From contig JAPJOH010000012.1 in NCBI GenBank assembly GCA_030826265.1, forward strand, positions 1 through 63,372: a stretch of DNA of 63,372 nt, written 5' to 3'. This DNA is from Collinsella aerofaciens (GTDB lineage: Bacteria; Actinomycetota; Coriobacteriia; Coriobacteriales; Coriobacteriaceae). Shown piece after piece: positions 1 through 7,743 of the stretch. Numbering within the stretch: position 1 is the first letter of the stretch; every line of letters starts with the position of its first letter. The notes under the pieces were generated by a model that worked only from the letters and a program-made list of their open reading frames with translations, was not told the origin of the DNA and did no database searches. The position numbers were made by a program, and so were the translations under genes.

Positions 1-74
1 TCTTTCATGCAGCAGGGGCTCTCAATGTTTTTATGTCCTGCTCATATCGTCTCTGTCGGCACCTGGGGACACTC

Positions 75-93
75 CTTAGTCATTGGGGACGCT
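75..93. repeat. Dispersed TAGTCATTGGGG motif
   Basis: The run CTTAGTCATTGGGGACGCT lies upstream of recQ, just after a second GGGGAC block (ACCTGGGGACACT). The core TAGTCATTGGG (77-87) recurs at 26690-26700 and, with one change, at 26705-26715, again in an intergenic region and again near a GGGGACGCT block. It looks like one of several short dispersed intergenic repeat families in this genome. Confidence 0.4.
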
Positions 94-145
94 CTTAAAC
101 GACTAATCTGGGCGGCGGCCGTGTGCTGCTGTTCGCGTGGCGGCG

Positions 146-151
146 TATAAT
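146..151 (+). promoter_or_regulatory. Probable -10 box of recQ
   Basis: A perfect TATAAT lies 31 bp before the recQ start. No good -35 is visible at the expected distance (about 123-128), so only the -10 is supported. Confidence 0.45.
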
Positions 152-182
152 CGGCGGCAGATGACTTGGACGTTAGGAAACC

Positions 183-2165
183 ATGACCGATAGCATGCAG
201 CAGATGGCGCTCGACACGCTCGGCGCCTATTTTGGCTACACCTCGTTTCGCCCGGGGCAGGACCGCATGGTGGATGCGATTCTTGCCGGCCGCGATGCAC
301 TGGGTGTTATGTCCACGGGCGCCGGCAAGTCCATTTGCTACCAGGTGCCCGCGCTCATGCTGTCCGGCATCACCTTTGTGGTGAGTCCGCTGCTGTCGCT
401 TATGGAGGACCAGACCCGTGCGTTGCTCGCGGCGGGTGCGCGACCCAGCTATCTCAACTCCAGCCTTACTCCGGCCCAGCAAAACACCGTGCTCAAGCGG
501 GCGCGCGAGGGCCGCTATCAGCTTATGTACGTGGCACCCGAGCGCTTGCTCGAGCCGCGTTTTTTAGCCTTTGCGCAGGAGGCTGCGGCGGACGGCGACA
601 TTGGCGTGCCGCTCGTGGCCATTGACGAGGCCCACTGCGTGAGCCAATGGGGCCAGGATTTCCGCCCCGCCTATCTGCAGATTCGCGAGTTCATCGATTC
701 CCTACCGCAGCGTCCCATCGTGGCGGCCTTTACCGCCACGGCGACCGAGCGCGTGCGTGCGGACATTCAGCAGATGCTCGGCCTGCAAAACCCCGCGACG
801 GTGGTGACGGGCTTCGATCGCAAGAACCTCTACTTTGGCTGCGAGGAGATGGGCGACAAGGCCAAGGCAGCGTGGGTGCGTGACTATGTGATCGCGCATT
901 CGAGCGAGAGCGGCATCGTGTATTGCTCGACCCGCAAGACGGTCGACGCGCTGGTAGGCGAGCTTGTCGAGGCACTGGGTCCCAGCGGCATTCGCGTTGG
1001 CCGCTACCATGCAGGCATGGGCAACGACGCCCGTCGCCAAAGCCAGCGCGCCTTTATCGACGACGATATTCAGGTGATGGTTGCCACCAACGCCTTTGGT
1101 ATGGGCATCGACAAGCCCAACGTGCGCTACGTGATTCACAACAACGTGCCCGAGAGCATCGAGGCCTACTACCAGGAGGCGGGCCGTGCCGGCCGCGATG
1201 GCGACCCGGCCAGCTGCCACTTGCTGTGGAACGGCAACGATTTTCGCATGCGCCGCTTTCTGATCGATCGCGGCGATGCTGCCGATGAGGCGCTCGACGA
1301 CGAGCAGCGCGCGTGGGCGCTCCAGAATCGCTACCGCCTGCTCAGCCAGATGGAGGGCTACTGCAATACCACCGGCTGCCTGCGCGAATACATGCTGCGC
1401 TACTTTGGCGACGAGGCCGCGGCCGAGCATGCTGCTTCGGCTGGCGCGGGCGGCACCGCTACGGACGAGGTCGAGGGCTGTGGTAACTGTAGCAACTGCC
1501 TCACACAGTTCGAGGTCGAGGACGTCACCGATATGGCCCGCGCCGCCGTGCGCTATGTGGCCACGCGTCCCATGCGCTTTGGCAAGTCGCTGATCGCCGA
1601 CGTGCTCCACGGCGGCAACACCGAGCGCATTCGCCAGATGCATCTGGACGAGGACCGCGGCTACGGTGAGCTGTCGAGCGAATCGGTCGGGCGCATCAAG
1701 GACATCATCGGCCAGCTGTGCGGTCGCGGTTATTTGGCCACCTCGCAGGGGCAGTACCCGGTCGTGGGACTGGGTCCGCGTGCCGGCGAGGTCGAGGACG
1801 AGGCGTTCGTCTTTACCGTTAAGCGTCGCGCGTCCAAGCGCAAGGCCTCGGCCCGCGCCCGCCGCGCCGTCGATCTGCTGCGCGAGGAGGCCGAGCTGGA
1901 TCAGCGCCCGCGCGTTGGCGACGATGCCGAGCTGTTCGAGCGCCTGCGTGCCCTCCGCAAGGAGATCTCGACCGAGCTGGAGATGGCGCCGTATATGGTC
2001 TTTTCCGACAAGGCTCTGCGCGGTCTGTGCCGCCTACGCCCGCGGACGCGCGACGAGCTTATCCAGGTCAACGGCATCGGCGAGAAAAAGGCCGACGCCT
2101 TTGGCGAGCAGTTTATGGCGGCGATTGAAGAGTTTGAGTCCGAGCATGCACGGGATGGAGCGTAA
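183..2165 (+). CDS. recQ: ATP-dependent DNA helicase RecQ
   Basis: A 660-residue superfamily 2 DNA helicase that unwinds DNA 3'-5' in recombination and replication-fork repair. Seen in the protein: helicase motif 0 (FRPGQ, residues 22-26), Walker A TGAGKS (45-50), the DEAH box (148-151), a RecQ-type zinc-binding region with cysteines from about 394 to 440, a winged-helix region, and a C-terminal HRDC domain (about 575-655) for nucleic-acid binding. The zinc region contains an Ala/Gly-rich insertion of about 20 residues before CGNCSNC. Length is normal for a full RecQ. The ATG follows TTAGGAAA. A GntR regulator gene starts 3 bp after the stop, so the two may be co-transcribed. Confidence 0.96.
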   Translation: MTDSMQQMALDTLGAYFGYTSFRPGQDRMVDAILAGRDALGVMSTGAGKSICYQVPALMLSGITFVVSPLLSLMEDQTRALLAAGARPSYLNSSLTPAQQNTVLKRAREGRYQLMYVAPERLLEPRFLAFAQEAAADGDIGVPLVAIDEAHCVSQWGQDFRPAYLQIREFIDSLPQRPIVAAFTATATERVRADIQQMLGLQNPATVVTGFDRKNLYFGCEEMGDKAKAAWVRDYVIAHSSESGIVYCSTRKTVDALVGELVEALGPSGIRVGRYHAGMGNDARRQSQRAFIDDDIQVMVATNAFGMGIDKPNVRYVIHNNVPESIEAYYQEAGRAGRDGDPASCHLLWNGNDFRMRRFLIDRGDAADEALDDEQRAWALQNRYRLLSQMEGYCNTTGCLREYMLRYFGDEAAAEHAASAGAGGTATDEVEGCGNCSNCLTQFEVEDVTDMARAAVRYVATRPMRFGKSLIADVLHGGNTERIRQMHLDEDRGYGELSSESVGRIKDIIGQLCGRGYLATSQGQYPVVGLGPRAGEVEDEAFVFTVKRRASKRKASARARRAVDLLREEAELDQRPRVGDDAELFERLRALRKEISTELEMAPYMVFSDKALRGLCRLRPRTRDELIQVNGIGEKKADAFGEQFMAAIEEFESEHARDGA

Positions 2166-2167
2166 CG

Positions 2168-2923
2168 ATGGCATTCGACGATAAAACCGAGCGCACTGAG
2201 GTATCCGCCGTGCCACTGTACCAGCAGGTTATGGACGACCTAAAGGGCGAGATCGCGCGCGGCGTGTACCCCGCCGGCTCGCGCATTCCTGCCGAGATGG
2301 AGCTCGCGAAGTCCTACGGCGTGGGGCGCATCACCGTGCGCCGTGCCATCGAGGAGCTGTCGCGCGCGGGGTATCTCAACCGCCAGCAGGGGAGGGGCAC
2401 GTTTGTGTGTGCGCCCAAGCTCAAGCGCAAGATTGTCCAGAAGGGTGACGTCCAGAGCTTTACTGAGGGTTGTGCTGCCAACGACATGGTGCCGGGTGCG
2501 CGTCTGGTGTCGCGCACGGTGGTCGCGGCGACGCACGAGGATGCGGCGTTCTTTGGCGTGGAACCCGGCTGCGAGCTCATCGTTGTCGAGCGCGTGCGCA
2601 CGGCCGACGGCATCCCCGTCATGCTCGAGAACAACGCCTTTGTACTCGCCGACCATCCCTATCTGCAGACACTTGCCGATAAGGACCTCGCCGATAACTC
2701 GATTTTTGCGCTCGTTGCCGAGCATTCGGGCCGCGCACCGCTCAAGTCCGACCCTTGCACCGTGGAGATTGCGCTTGCCGATGCTCAGGCGGCCCCGCTG
2801 TTGGAGGTGCCGGTCGGCGAGCCGCTCTTCTATATGGAGGCGTACTTTACCGATGCGGACGAGCGGCCCTTGCTGCTCGGACGCCAAAAGATCGTGGGCT
2901 CGCGCTACGTGTTCGACATCTAA
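2168..2923 (+). CDS. GntR family transcriptional regulator (HutC/UTRA type)
   Basis: A 251-residue regulator with an N-terminal winged helix (about 10-75, including GRITVRRAIEELSRAG) and a C-terminal UTRA ligand-binding domain (about 95-245). Proteins of this subfamily usually sense a phosphorylated sugar or amino-acid derivative and repress adjacent uptake or catabolic genes. The SIS-domain sugar-phosphate gene lies downstream, and two identical ATAGAACAACATAGAAC sites flank that gene's promoter, so it is the likely target (inference). The gene starts 3 bp after recQ. Confidence 0.9.
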   Translation: MAFDDKTERTEVSAVPLYQQVMDDLKGEIARGVYPAGSRIPAEMELAKSYGVGRITVRRAIEELSRAGYLNRQQGRGTFVCAPKLKRKIVQKGDVQSFTEGCAANDMVPGARLVSRTVVAATHEDAAFFGVEPGCELIVVERVRTADGIPVMLENNAFVLADHPYLQTLADKDLADNSIFALVAEHSGRAPLKSDPCTVEIALADAQAAPLLEVPVGEPLFYMEAYFTDADERPLLLGRQKIVGSRYVFDI

Positions 2924-2932
2924 CATCCACAG

Positions 2933-2949
2933 ATAGAACAACATAGAAC
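2933..2949. promoter_or_regulatory. Putative GntR operator, copy 1
   Basis: ATAGAACAACATAGAAC holds two direct half-sites (ATAGAAC) ten bases apart. It lies just upstream of the promoter of the SIS gene. An identical 17-mer occurs 62 bp downstream. Binding by the GntR protein encoded just before it is inferred from location. Confidence 0.55.
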
Positions 2950-2966
2950 AAGTTTGGCGAAATGGC

Positions 2967-2995
2967 TTCACGAGCGTCGTCGTGCGTGCTATAAA
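2967..2995 (+). promoter_or_regulatory. Probable promoter of the SIS-domain gene
   Basis: TTCACG (2967-2972), 17 bp, then TATAAA (2990-2995). The -10 abuts the second putative operator, so a bound repressor would cover the start site. Confidence 0.5.
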
Positions 2996-3011
2996 TAGAA
3001 CAACATAGAAC
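2995..3011. promoter_or_regulatory. Putative GntR operator, copy 2
   Basis: An exact second copy of ATAGAACAACATAGAAC, 62 bp (about six helical turns) from copy 1 and overlapping the downstream edge of the -10 box. Two sites in helical phase around a promoter suit a looping repressor (inference). Confidence 0.55.
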
Positions 3012-3067
3012 GACAGCAGGTACGAGCTGCCGTCGCTCAAAGCCGCCCCACAAGGAGGATAATCAGG

Positions 3068-4036
3068 ATGAACGCACATGATCTGGTTCAGGAAATCATC
3101 GAGCGCAAGGGCAAGATTGAGAACGTCTTTTGGATCGCCTGTGGCGGTTCGATGATCGATCTCATGCCGGCCAACGAGCTGCTCAAGCGTGAGGCCACCA
3201 CGTTTACCTCGACGGTCTACACGGCACGCGAGTTTTGCCTGATGGCTCCCAAGAGTCTTGGCGAGAAGTCGCTCGTCATCGCCTGCAGCCACAGCGGCAA
3301 CACGCAAGAGGTCGTTGACGGCTGCGAGATGGCGCTGACCGCCGGTGCCGAAGTCGTTGCCCTCACCGACTGCGAGGGCTCAAAGATCGACAACGGCAAG
3401 TGGACTACCTGGGTCTATCCGTGGGGTGAGGGTGTGTCGCAGGCTGAGGTGCCGCAGGGCATCGGCGCTCTGATCGCCGCCGAACTGCTCGACCAGCAGG
3501 AGGGCTACGAAGCGCTCGCCGACATGTACGAAGGCCTTAAGCAGATGGACGCGCTGCTGCCCGCCGCCCGCGAGAAGGTCAACGCCGAGCTGGGCGCCCG
3601 CTTTGCCGAGCTCTGCCAGCAGCACAAGTTCTTCTACATCCTGGGGTCCGGCCCCAACTTTAGCCAGACCTACGCCATGGCCATCTGCTCGCTCATGGAG
3701 ATGCAGTGGCAGCACTGCTGCTACATCCACTCCGGCGAGTATTTCCACGGTCCTTTCGAGGCTACCGAGCCCGGCGTGTTCTACTTTGTGCAGCTCGGAT
3801 CGGGCGAGTGCCGCCCCATGGAGGAGCGCGCGCTGGCGTTCCTCAACACGCACACCGATACAGTCATGGTGCTCGATGCGCTCGAGTACGGCGTAGGTGA
3901 AGTGCCTGCCAGCGTGCGTTCGTACCTGGAGCCGATCTTCTTCTACGCGATGAGCTGCGAGCTGCGTGCCGCCCGCGGCAAGGTGTTCGACCACAGCCCC
4001 GAGGTTCGTCGCTACATGGGCATCGAGCAGTACTAG
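3068..4036 (+). CDS. SIS domain protein, fructoselysine-6-phosphate deglycase (FrlB)-like
   Basis: A 322-residue protein with two SIS (sugar isomerase) domains. The first contains WIACGGSMIDL and the Ser-rich phosphate loop ACSHSGNTQE. The second contains the HSGEYFHGPFE segment typical of the FrlB/GlmS isomerase-like group. These enzymes act on 6-phosphorylated sugar amines (Amadori products or amino sugars), releasing the amine and a hexose phosphate. The exact substrate cannot be read from sequence. A GGAGG ribosome site (AAGGAGGATAATCAGG) precedes the ATG. It forms a small regulator-enzyme unit with the upstream GntR gene. No transporter is adjacent, so the substrate may enter through the PTS encoded near 12-16 kb (inference). 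Confidence 0.85.
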   Translation: MNAHDLVQEIIERKGKIENVFWIACGGSMIDLMPANELLKREATTFTSTVYTAREFCLMAPKSLGEKSLVIACSHSGNTQEVVDGCEMALTAGAEVVALTDCEGSKIDNGKWTTWVYPWGEGVSQAEVPQGIGALIAAELLDQQEGYEALADMYEGLKQMDALLPAAREKVNAELGARFAELCQQHKFFYILGSGPNFSQTYAMAICSLMEMQWQHCCYIHSGEYFHGPFEATEPGVFYFVQLGSGECRPMEERALAFLNTHTDTVMVLDALEYGVGEVPASVRSYLEPIFFYAMSCELRAARGKVFDHSPEVRRYMGIEQY

Positions 4037-4084
4037 GTACCGGGAAAAGTATTCACCCTCGATTCGCAAGCGAACAGCGTGCGT

Positions 4085-4126
4085 AAAAAGCGGGCCGCGC
4101 CGGTGGGTTTCCGGCGCGGCCCGCTT
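4085..4126 (-). terminator. Intrinsic terminator of the dehydrogenase gene
   Basis: Perfect 16-bp stem (4088-4103 with 4111-4126, GC-rich), 7-nt loop, followed on the minus strand by TTTTTA. It lies between two convergent genes. The U-tract is on the minus side only. Confidence 0.85.
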
Positions 4127-4167
4127 GGTATCGCGCATAGATTCGCAAGGTTGCGGCAGCCAGCGGC

Positions 4168-5145
4168 TTACTTGGCGTCGTAGGCCTCGGCATCCCACCA
4201 GTCGAGCTGGGCGATGTTGTCGCGAATGTGCTGGCAGCTCTTGTGGAAGCCCTCGAGCTCGTGCTCGGACAGGTCGAGCGTGTAGACCTCCTCGACGCCC
4301 TCGGCACCGATCACGCACGGCAGGGAGGTAAAGATGCCCTCCTCGCCATACTGGCCGGTCATGAGCGTGGAGGCGGAAAGCACGGCGTGCTCGTTGTGCA
4401 GCACGGCGGCGCAGACCCGCGCGGCGGAGTTGGCGACAGCGTACTCGGTGCACTGCTTGCCCTGGTAGGTTACGTAGCCGCCCTTGCGTGCGAGCTCCTC
4501 GACCTCCATGTGGTCAAAGGCGTACTTGTCGGGGTTTTCGGCCTGAAGCTCGTTGAGGCTCTTGCCGGCGATGGTTGCGGCCTTAAAGGCGGCCAGCTGG
4601 CTAAAGCCGTGCTCGCCGATCATGTAGGCGTCGACGGACTTGGGGCTTACGCCGACCTTCTTGGAGATCTCGGTGCGCAGGCGGGCGGAGTCCAGGCCGC
4701 AGCCCGAGCCGATGATCTTCTTGGGATCGTAGCCGGTCAGGTGCCACAGCTCGGTGCACACGACGTCGCAGGGGTTGGAGATGCTCACGAAGGTGCCGTC
4801 AAAGCCGGCGTCGACGATGCGCTTGGCAAAGGTGCGGGCGGCGTCGGTGGTAAAGAACAGCTCGCCGTCGCGGTTGCCGGCGGCCAGCGCGACCTTGCCG
4901 GCGGCGTTGACGATGACGTCGCAGCAGGCCAGCTCCTCGTAGTGGTCGTAGCAGTTGACGATCTTGGTGTTGTACGGGACAAACGAAAGGGAGTCGCGCA
5001 GGTCCTGGACCTCGGACGTCACCTTGGCCTCGTTGATATCGCACAGGTACAGCTCGTCGGCAATGCCCTGCATGAGCAGGCTGTTGGCGACATGTGCTCC
5101 TACGTGGCCCTGGCCGACCACACCGATCTTACGCGTCTGGTACAT
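4168..5145 (-). CDS. L-lactate / L-2-hydroxyacid dehydrogenase (LDH/MDH family)
   Basis: A 325-residue NAD-dependent dehydrogenase of the LDH/MDH superfamily that reduces a 2-oxoacid to the L-2-hydroxyacid. Seen: Rossmann loop GQGHVGAH near the N-terminus, SNPCDV, the catalytic LDSARLR segment (Asp and Arg kept) and IGEHGFSQ with the catalytic His. Two departures from typical LDH are visible. The active-site loop reads NRDGELFF rather than the usual GETRLDL region, and GEHGDS is GEHGFS. Both resemble L-2-hydroxyisocaproate dehydrogenases, so branched 2-oxoacids are possible substrates. The chosen ATG is preceded by GAAAGGA. An upstream in-frame extension lacks family homology. Confidence 0.85.
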   Translation of the reverse strand: MYQTRKIGVVGQGHVGAHVANSLLMQGIADELYLCDINEAKVTSEVQDLRDSLSFVPYNTKIVNCYDHYEELACCDVIVNAAGKVALAAGNRDGELFFTTDAARTFAKRIVDAGFDGTFVSISNPCDVVCTELWHLTGYDPKKIIGSGCGLDSARLRTEISKKVGVSPKSVDAYMIGEHGFSQLAAFKAATIAGKSLNELQAENPDKYAFDHMEVEELARKGGYVTYQGKQCTEYAVANSAARVCAAVLHNEHAVLSASTLMTGQYGEEGIFTSLPCVIGAEGVEEVYTLDLSEHELEGFHKSCQHIRDNIAQLDWWDAEAYDAK

Positions 5146-5222
5146 ATATGTATCCTTTCGGCCGAGTTTTTCGCGTCGAACCATTGTAGCGTCCTGCTGC
5201 CACTTTGCTAGGCTAAAGTGCC

Positions 5223-5243
5223 GTAGATTTTTGGGACATGCCT
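5223..5243. repeat. Dispersed palindromic repeat (GTAGATTTTTGGGACATGCC family), copy 1
   Basis: A 21-bp block beginning GTAGATTTTTGGGACATGCC is repeated exactly, in inverse orientation, at 8016-8036. Around both copies lies an imperfect hairpin with arms of the type AAAGTAGA / TCTACTTT. Here it lies between the divergent dehydrogenase and metA genes. Confidence 0.6.
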
Positions 5244-5356
5244 TAATCTCTACTTTTGGAGTGATTTGGGCCGCTGACGGCATCGCTGGGCGATGTACTC
5301 GCGCGGATGGGGCCGGTCGTTGTACCATAGCTGCAACTGACTCGTAAGGAGCATCC

Positions 5357-6283
5357 ATGCCCATTCGCATCCCCGACGCCCTCCCTGCCGCCGCGCAGCT
5401 CGAGAGCGAGAACATCTTTGTCATGACCGAGTACCGCGCGCTGCACCAGGACATCCGTCCGCTGCGCGTGCTCATCCTCAACCTCATGCCCACCAAGATC
5501 GCTACCGAGACGCAGATCATGCGCAAGCTCTCCAACACGCCGCTGCAGGTGGAGGTGGACCTGCTGCGCACGAAAACGCACGAGGCCACGCACGTGAGCG
5601 CCGGCCACCTGGAGACGTTCTATCGCACGTTCGACGACATCCGCGACATCCACTACGACGGCCTGATCATCACGGGCGCGCCGGTGGAACAGATGCCGTT
5701 CGAGGAGGTCGACTACTGGCCTGAGCTCTGCCAGATCATGGATTGGTCCACCACGCACGTGCACTCTACGCTGCACATTTGTTGGGGCGCGCAGGCCGGT
5801 CTGTACCATCATTACGGTATCCAGAAGTACGACCTACCGGCAAAGGCGAGTGGCGTATTTGAGCATTATCTGGTGAAGCCGCAAAGCCCGCTGGTCCGCG
5901 GCTTTGACGACCGTTTCTATGCCGTGCATTCGCGCAACACCGATGTGCGCCGCGAGGACGTGGAGGCCGAGTCGCAGCTTGAGGTCGTGGCCGTGTCCGA
6001 TGAGGTTGGCCTGTACATCGTCAAGTCGACCGACAGCCGTCGCTTCTTTGTATTTGGCCACCCCGAGTACGATACCGACACGCTGCGCCTGGAGTACGAG
6101 CGCGATGTGAAGCGCGGGCTCAACCCGGAGGTGCCGGCGCATTACTTCCCGGGCGACGACCCCTCCGCCGAGCCGCGCAACGTCTGGCGCAGCCAAGCTC
6201 AGCTGTTCTACACCAACTGGCTCAACTACTACGTCTACCAGACCACGCCCTACGACCTAGCCCGCGCCGGCGAGGAGCACTAG
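5357..6283 (+). CDS. metAA: Homoserine O-acetyltransferase (MetA family)
   Basis: A 308-residue MetA-family enzyme acylating L-homoserine, the first committed step of methionine synthesis. The catalytic cysteine is Cys142 (HICWGA), with His235 and Glu237 in GHPEYD. Residue 111 is Glu (GAPVE). In this family Glu111 is associated with acetyl-CoA and Gly111 with succinyl-CoA, so an acetyltransferase is favoured over the classical succinyltransferase. Length is standard. The ATG follows TAAGGAG. The gene stands alone, divergent from the dehydrogenase, with a possible TACCAT -10 box at 5333-5338. Confidence 0.93.
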   Translation: MPIRIPDALPAAAQLESENIFVMTEYRALHQDIRPLRVLILNLMPTKIATETQIMRKLSNTPLQVEVDLLRTKTHEATHVSAGHLETFYRTFDDIRDIHYDGLIITGAPVEQMPFEEVDYWPELCQIMDWSTTHVHSTLHICWGAQAGLYHHYGIQKYDLPAKASGVFEHYLVKPQSPLVRGFDDRFYAVHSRNTDVRREDVEAESQLEVVAVSDEVGLYIVKSTDSRRFFVFGHPEYDTDTLRLEYERDVKRGLNPEVPAHYFPGDDPSAEPRNVWRSQAQLFYTNWLNYYVYQTTPYDLARAGEEH

Positions 6284-6325
6284 GCTGCGATGGTACTGCT
6301 GTAGCCGTGGCTGATATGGCAGCGA

Positions 6326-6922
6326 TTAGGCGCTGATGATGTGGGGTAGTGGCAGGTCGTGAGCGTCGGTGGGAACGCGGTCGACACGCTGCTCGTCAAA
6401 GGCGATGCCGATGATTTGGCATGCGGGCGAGAGCATGGGCAGGTAGCGGTCGTAACAGCCGCCGCCGTAGCCCAGGCGCGCGCCGGTGCGGTCGAAAGCC
6501 ACGAGCGGCACGACAACCATGTCGAGCTCGGCGGCGGGCACGATGGGGAAGTGGTCGCTGTCGACGTCCGTGGCTGCGAAGGCCCGCGTAGGGTGGGCGA
6601 TAAACGGGGCCTCGGACGCATCGCCGGCAGAGACTGCCCGCATGCACATGCGCTGGCCGCATGCGGCGGCGTCGCTTGCCGAGAGCATGCACGGATAGGC
6701 CACGCGCCAGCCGCGTTTGGCGGCCGCAGCGACAAACGCGGCTGGGTCGACCTCGGAACCCATCGCAGCATAGACAGCAACGGTGTGTGGCGCCGCGGCA
6801 TCCAAGCGATCCAACAGCTCAACAAGCCGCGCGCATACAACAGCAGACTTCGCTGCCCGAACATCCAAATCAATAGCATCGCGCCGGGCAATCACCGCCC
6901 GCCGCAGCTCAGCTTTATCCAT
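6326..6922 (-). CDS. 5-formyltetrahydrofolate cyclo-ligase
   Basis: A 198-residue member of the 5-FTHF cyclo-ligase (YgfA/FAU1) family, converting 5-formyl-THF to 5,10-methenyl-THF with ATP. The N-terminal MDKAELRRAVIARRDAI helix and the C-terminal GxGGGYYDR-type motif (LGYGGGCYDRYLP) are both present. The start at 6922 matches the family and has GAGG seven bases upstream. Starting at 6949 would add nine residues without a better ribosome site. A dispersed repeat hairpin lies directly upstream. Confidence 0.9.
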   Translation of the reverse strand: MDKAELRRAVIARRDAIDLDVRAAKSAVVCARLVELLDRLDAAAPHTVAVYAAMGSEVDPAAFVAAAAKRGWRVAYPCMLSASDAAACGQRMCMRAVSAGDASEAPFIAHPTRAFAATDVDSDHFPIVPAAELDMVVVPLVAFDRTGARLGYGGGCYDRYLPMLSPACQIIGIAFDEQRVDRVPTDAHDLPLPHIISA

Positions 6923-6952
6923 CCCAGCCTCATCTCCCAAATCTACCAAAAA

Positions 6953-6973
6953 GGGACAGGTTTATTTTGGCAG
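6953..6973. repeat. Dispersed 21-bp repeat (GGGACAGGTTTATTTTGGCA family), copy 1
   Basis: A 21-bp sequence beginning GGGACAGGTTTATTTTGGCA is identical to 63291-63311 at the far end of the window. In both places it sits in a hairpin whose arms pair CTGCCA with TGG(C/T)AG. Here it lies upstream of the cyclo-ligase gene. At the other site it forms the proC terminator. Confidence 0.6.
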
Positions 6974-7068
6974 CTTTTATCTGGGCAAACGCGATATGAG
7001 CAGTAAAGCCACCGCAAATATGCCTGCGAACTGCGCCCTTTGTGGTTGTTTGGGCCTAGGCGTTAATG

Positions 7069-7398
7069 CTATAACGCCGCAGCAATTGCTTCAGTCACAA
7101 ACTTATTGAGTGACTCACCCTTCTTTGCCGCCGCCAGCGCCGCTTGCTTGTGGAGCTCAGAGCCCGTTCTTACGTTGAACGACCCCTTAAAAGCCCGCTC
7201 GGGTTCCTTGCCCTTCTCGGCGCAAAACTCAAGGTAATCGTCGACGGCGTCGTGGAAGCATTGCTCCACTTCTTTAACCGTAGAGCCTTCAAATACGATT
7301 GCGTCCCTAATGCCGGTGACCATACCTGTTAGCACATGCTGTTCGACATCGAACTCAACGGGGGCGAAATAGCCCTTGTATGCCAAAACGTTACTCAT
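7069..7398 (-). CDS. hicB: HicB family antitoxin
   Basis: A 109-residue HicB antitoxin. The N-terminal half (YKGYFAPVEFDVEQHVLTG) is the partially degraded RNase-H-like HicB fold. The C-terminus (SGSELHKQAALAAAKKGESLNKFV region) is a ribbon-helix-helix DNA-binding segment, so it should neutralise HicA and repress its own operon. The ATG at 7398 overlaps the hicA stop by 8 bp and has GGAGG five bases upstream. The order is toxin first, then antitoxin, as in most hicAB loci. Confidence 0.88.
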   Translation of the reverse strand: MSNVLAYKGYFAPVEFDVEQHVLTGMVTGIRDAIVFEGSTVKEVEQCFHDAVDDYLEFCAEKGKEPERAFKGSFNVRTGSELHKQAALAAAKKGESLNKFVTEAIAAAL

Positions 7399-7654
7399 GA
7401 CTACCTCCGACATCTTGCAGAAATCGAACGATGTTTCGAATGGTCCCCGCTGTCAATTCGTCAGATGGATGTGGCGCGTGCATTACGAACATCCTGCCAT
7501 CCGATGGCCTGTAGAAGCGAACGCGCGATCCGGATGTCTTGCCTTTGTTGTCCATTTCAAAGCCATATGAAGCCATGACTTTTAAAAAATCGGTATACCG
7601 ATACGTCGAAGGGCAGCTAAGCAGCTGGGCGATGAGTTTATCGGTCCGAGTCAT
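7391..7654 (-). CDS. hicA: HicA family mRNA interferase toxin
   Basis: An 87-residue HicA toxin with a small dsRBD-like fold that cleaves mRNA. It ends with the usual APHPSDELTAGTIRNIVRFL region. The position that carries the catalytic His in classical HicA (GSH) reads GSR here (SGSRVRFYR); a GSR subgroup exists, so activity cannot be excluded. It overlaps hicB by 8 bp. A promoter with two LexA-like palindromes lies 60-95 bp upstream. Confidence 0.85.
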   Translation of the reverse strand: MTRTDKLIAQLLSCPSTYRYTDFLKVMASYGFEMDNKGKTSGSRVRFYRPSDGRMFVMHAPHPSDELTAGTIRNIVRFLQDVGGSHE

Positions 7655-7714
7655 CCCGCCTCACATTCTGCAACTATATCTTAGTTGCAATTTAAGTCCG
7701 ATGCAAGCACCCCT

Positions 7715-7743
7715 ACTATAGAACATGTGTACGTATAGAACAA
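7715..7743 (-). promoter_or_regulatory. Promoter of hicAB
   Basis: On the minus strand: TTGTTC (7743-7738), 17 bp, TATAGT (7720-7715). Both hexamers overlap near-palindromic GAAC-N4-GTTC elements. Confidence 0.65.
7721..7732. promoter_or_regulatory. LexA-like box 2 (imperfect)
   Basis: GAACATGTGTAC, one base away from the GAAC-N4-GTTC palindrome. It abuts the -10 box of hicAB and lies 17 bp from box 1. Confidence 0.45.

Noticed and set aside
7003..7109. Short cysteine-containing frame downstream of hicB
   Set aside because: It overlaps the hicB 3' end and has no ribosome site or conserved pattern.
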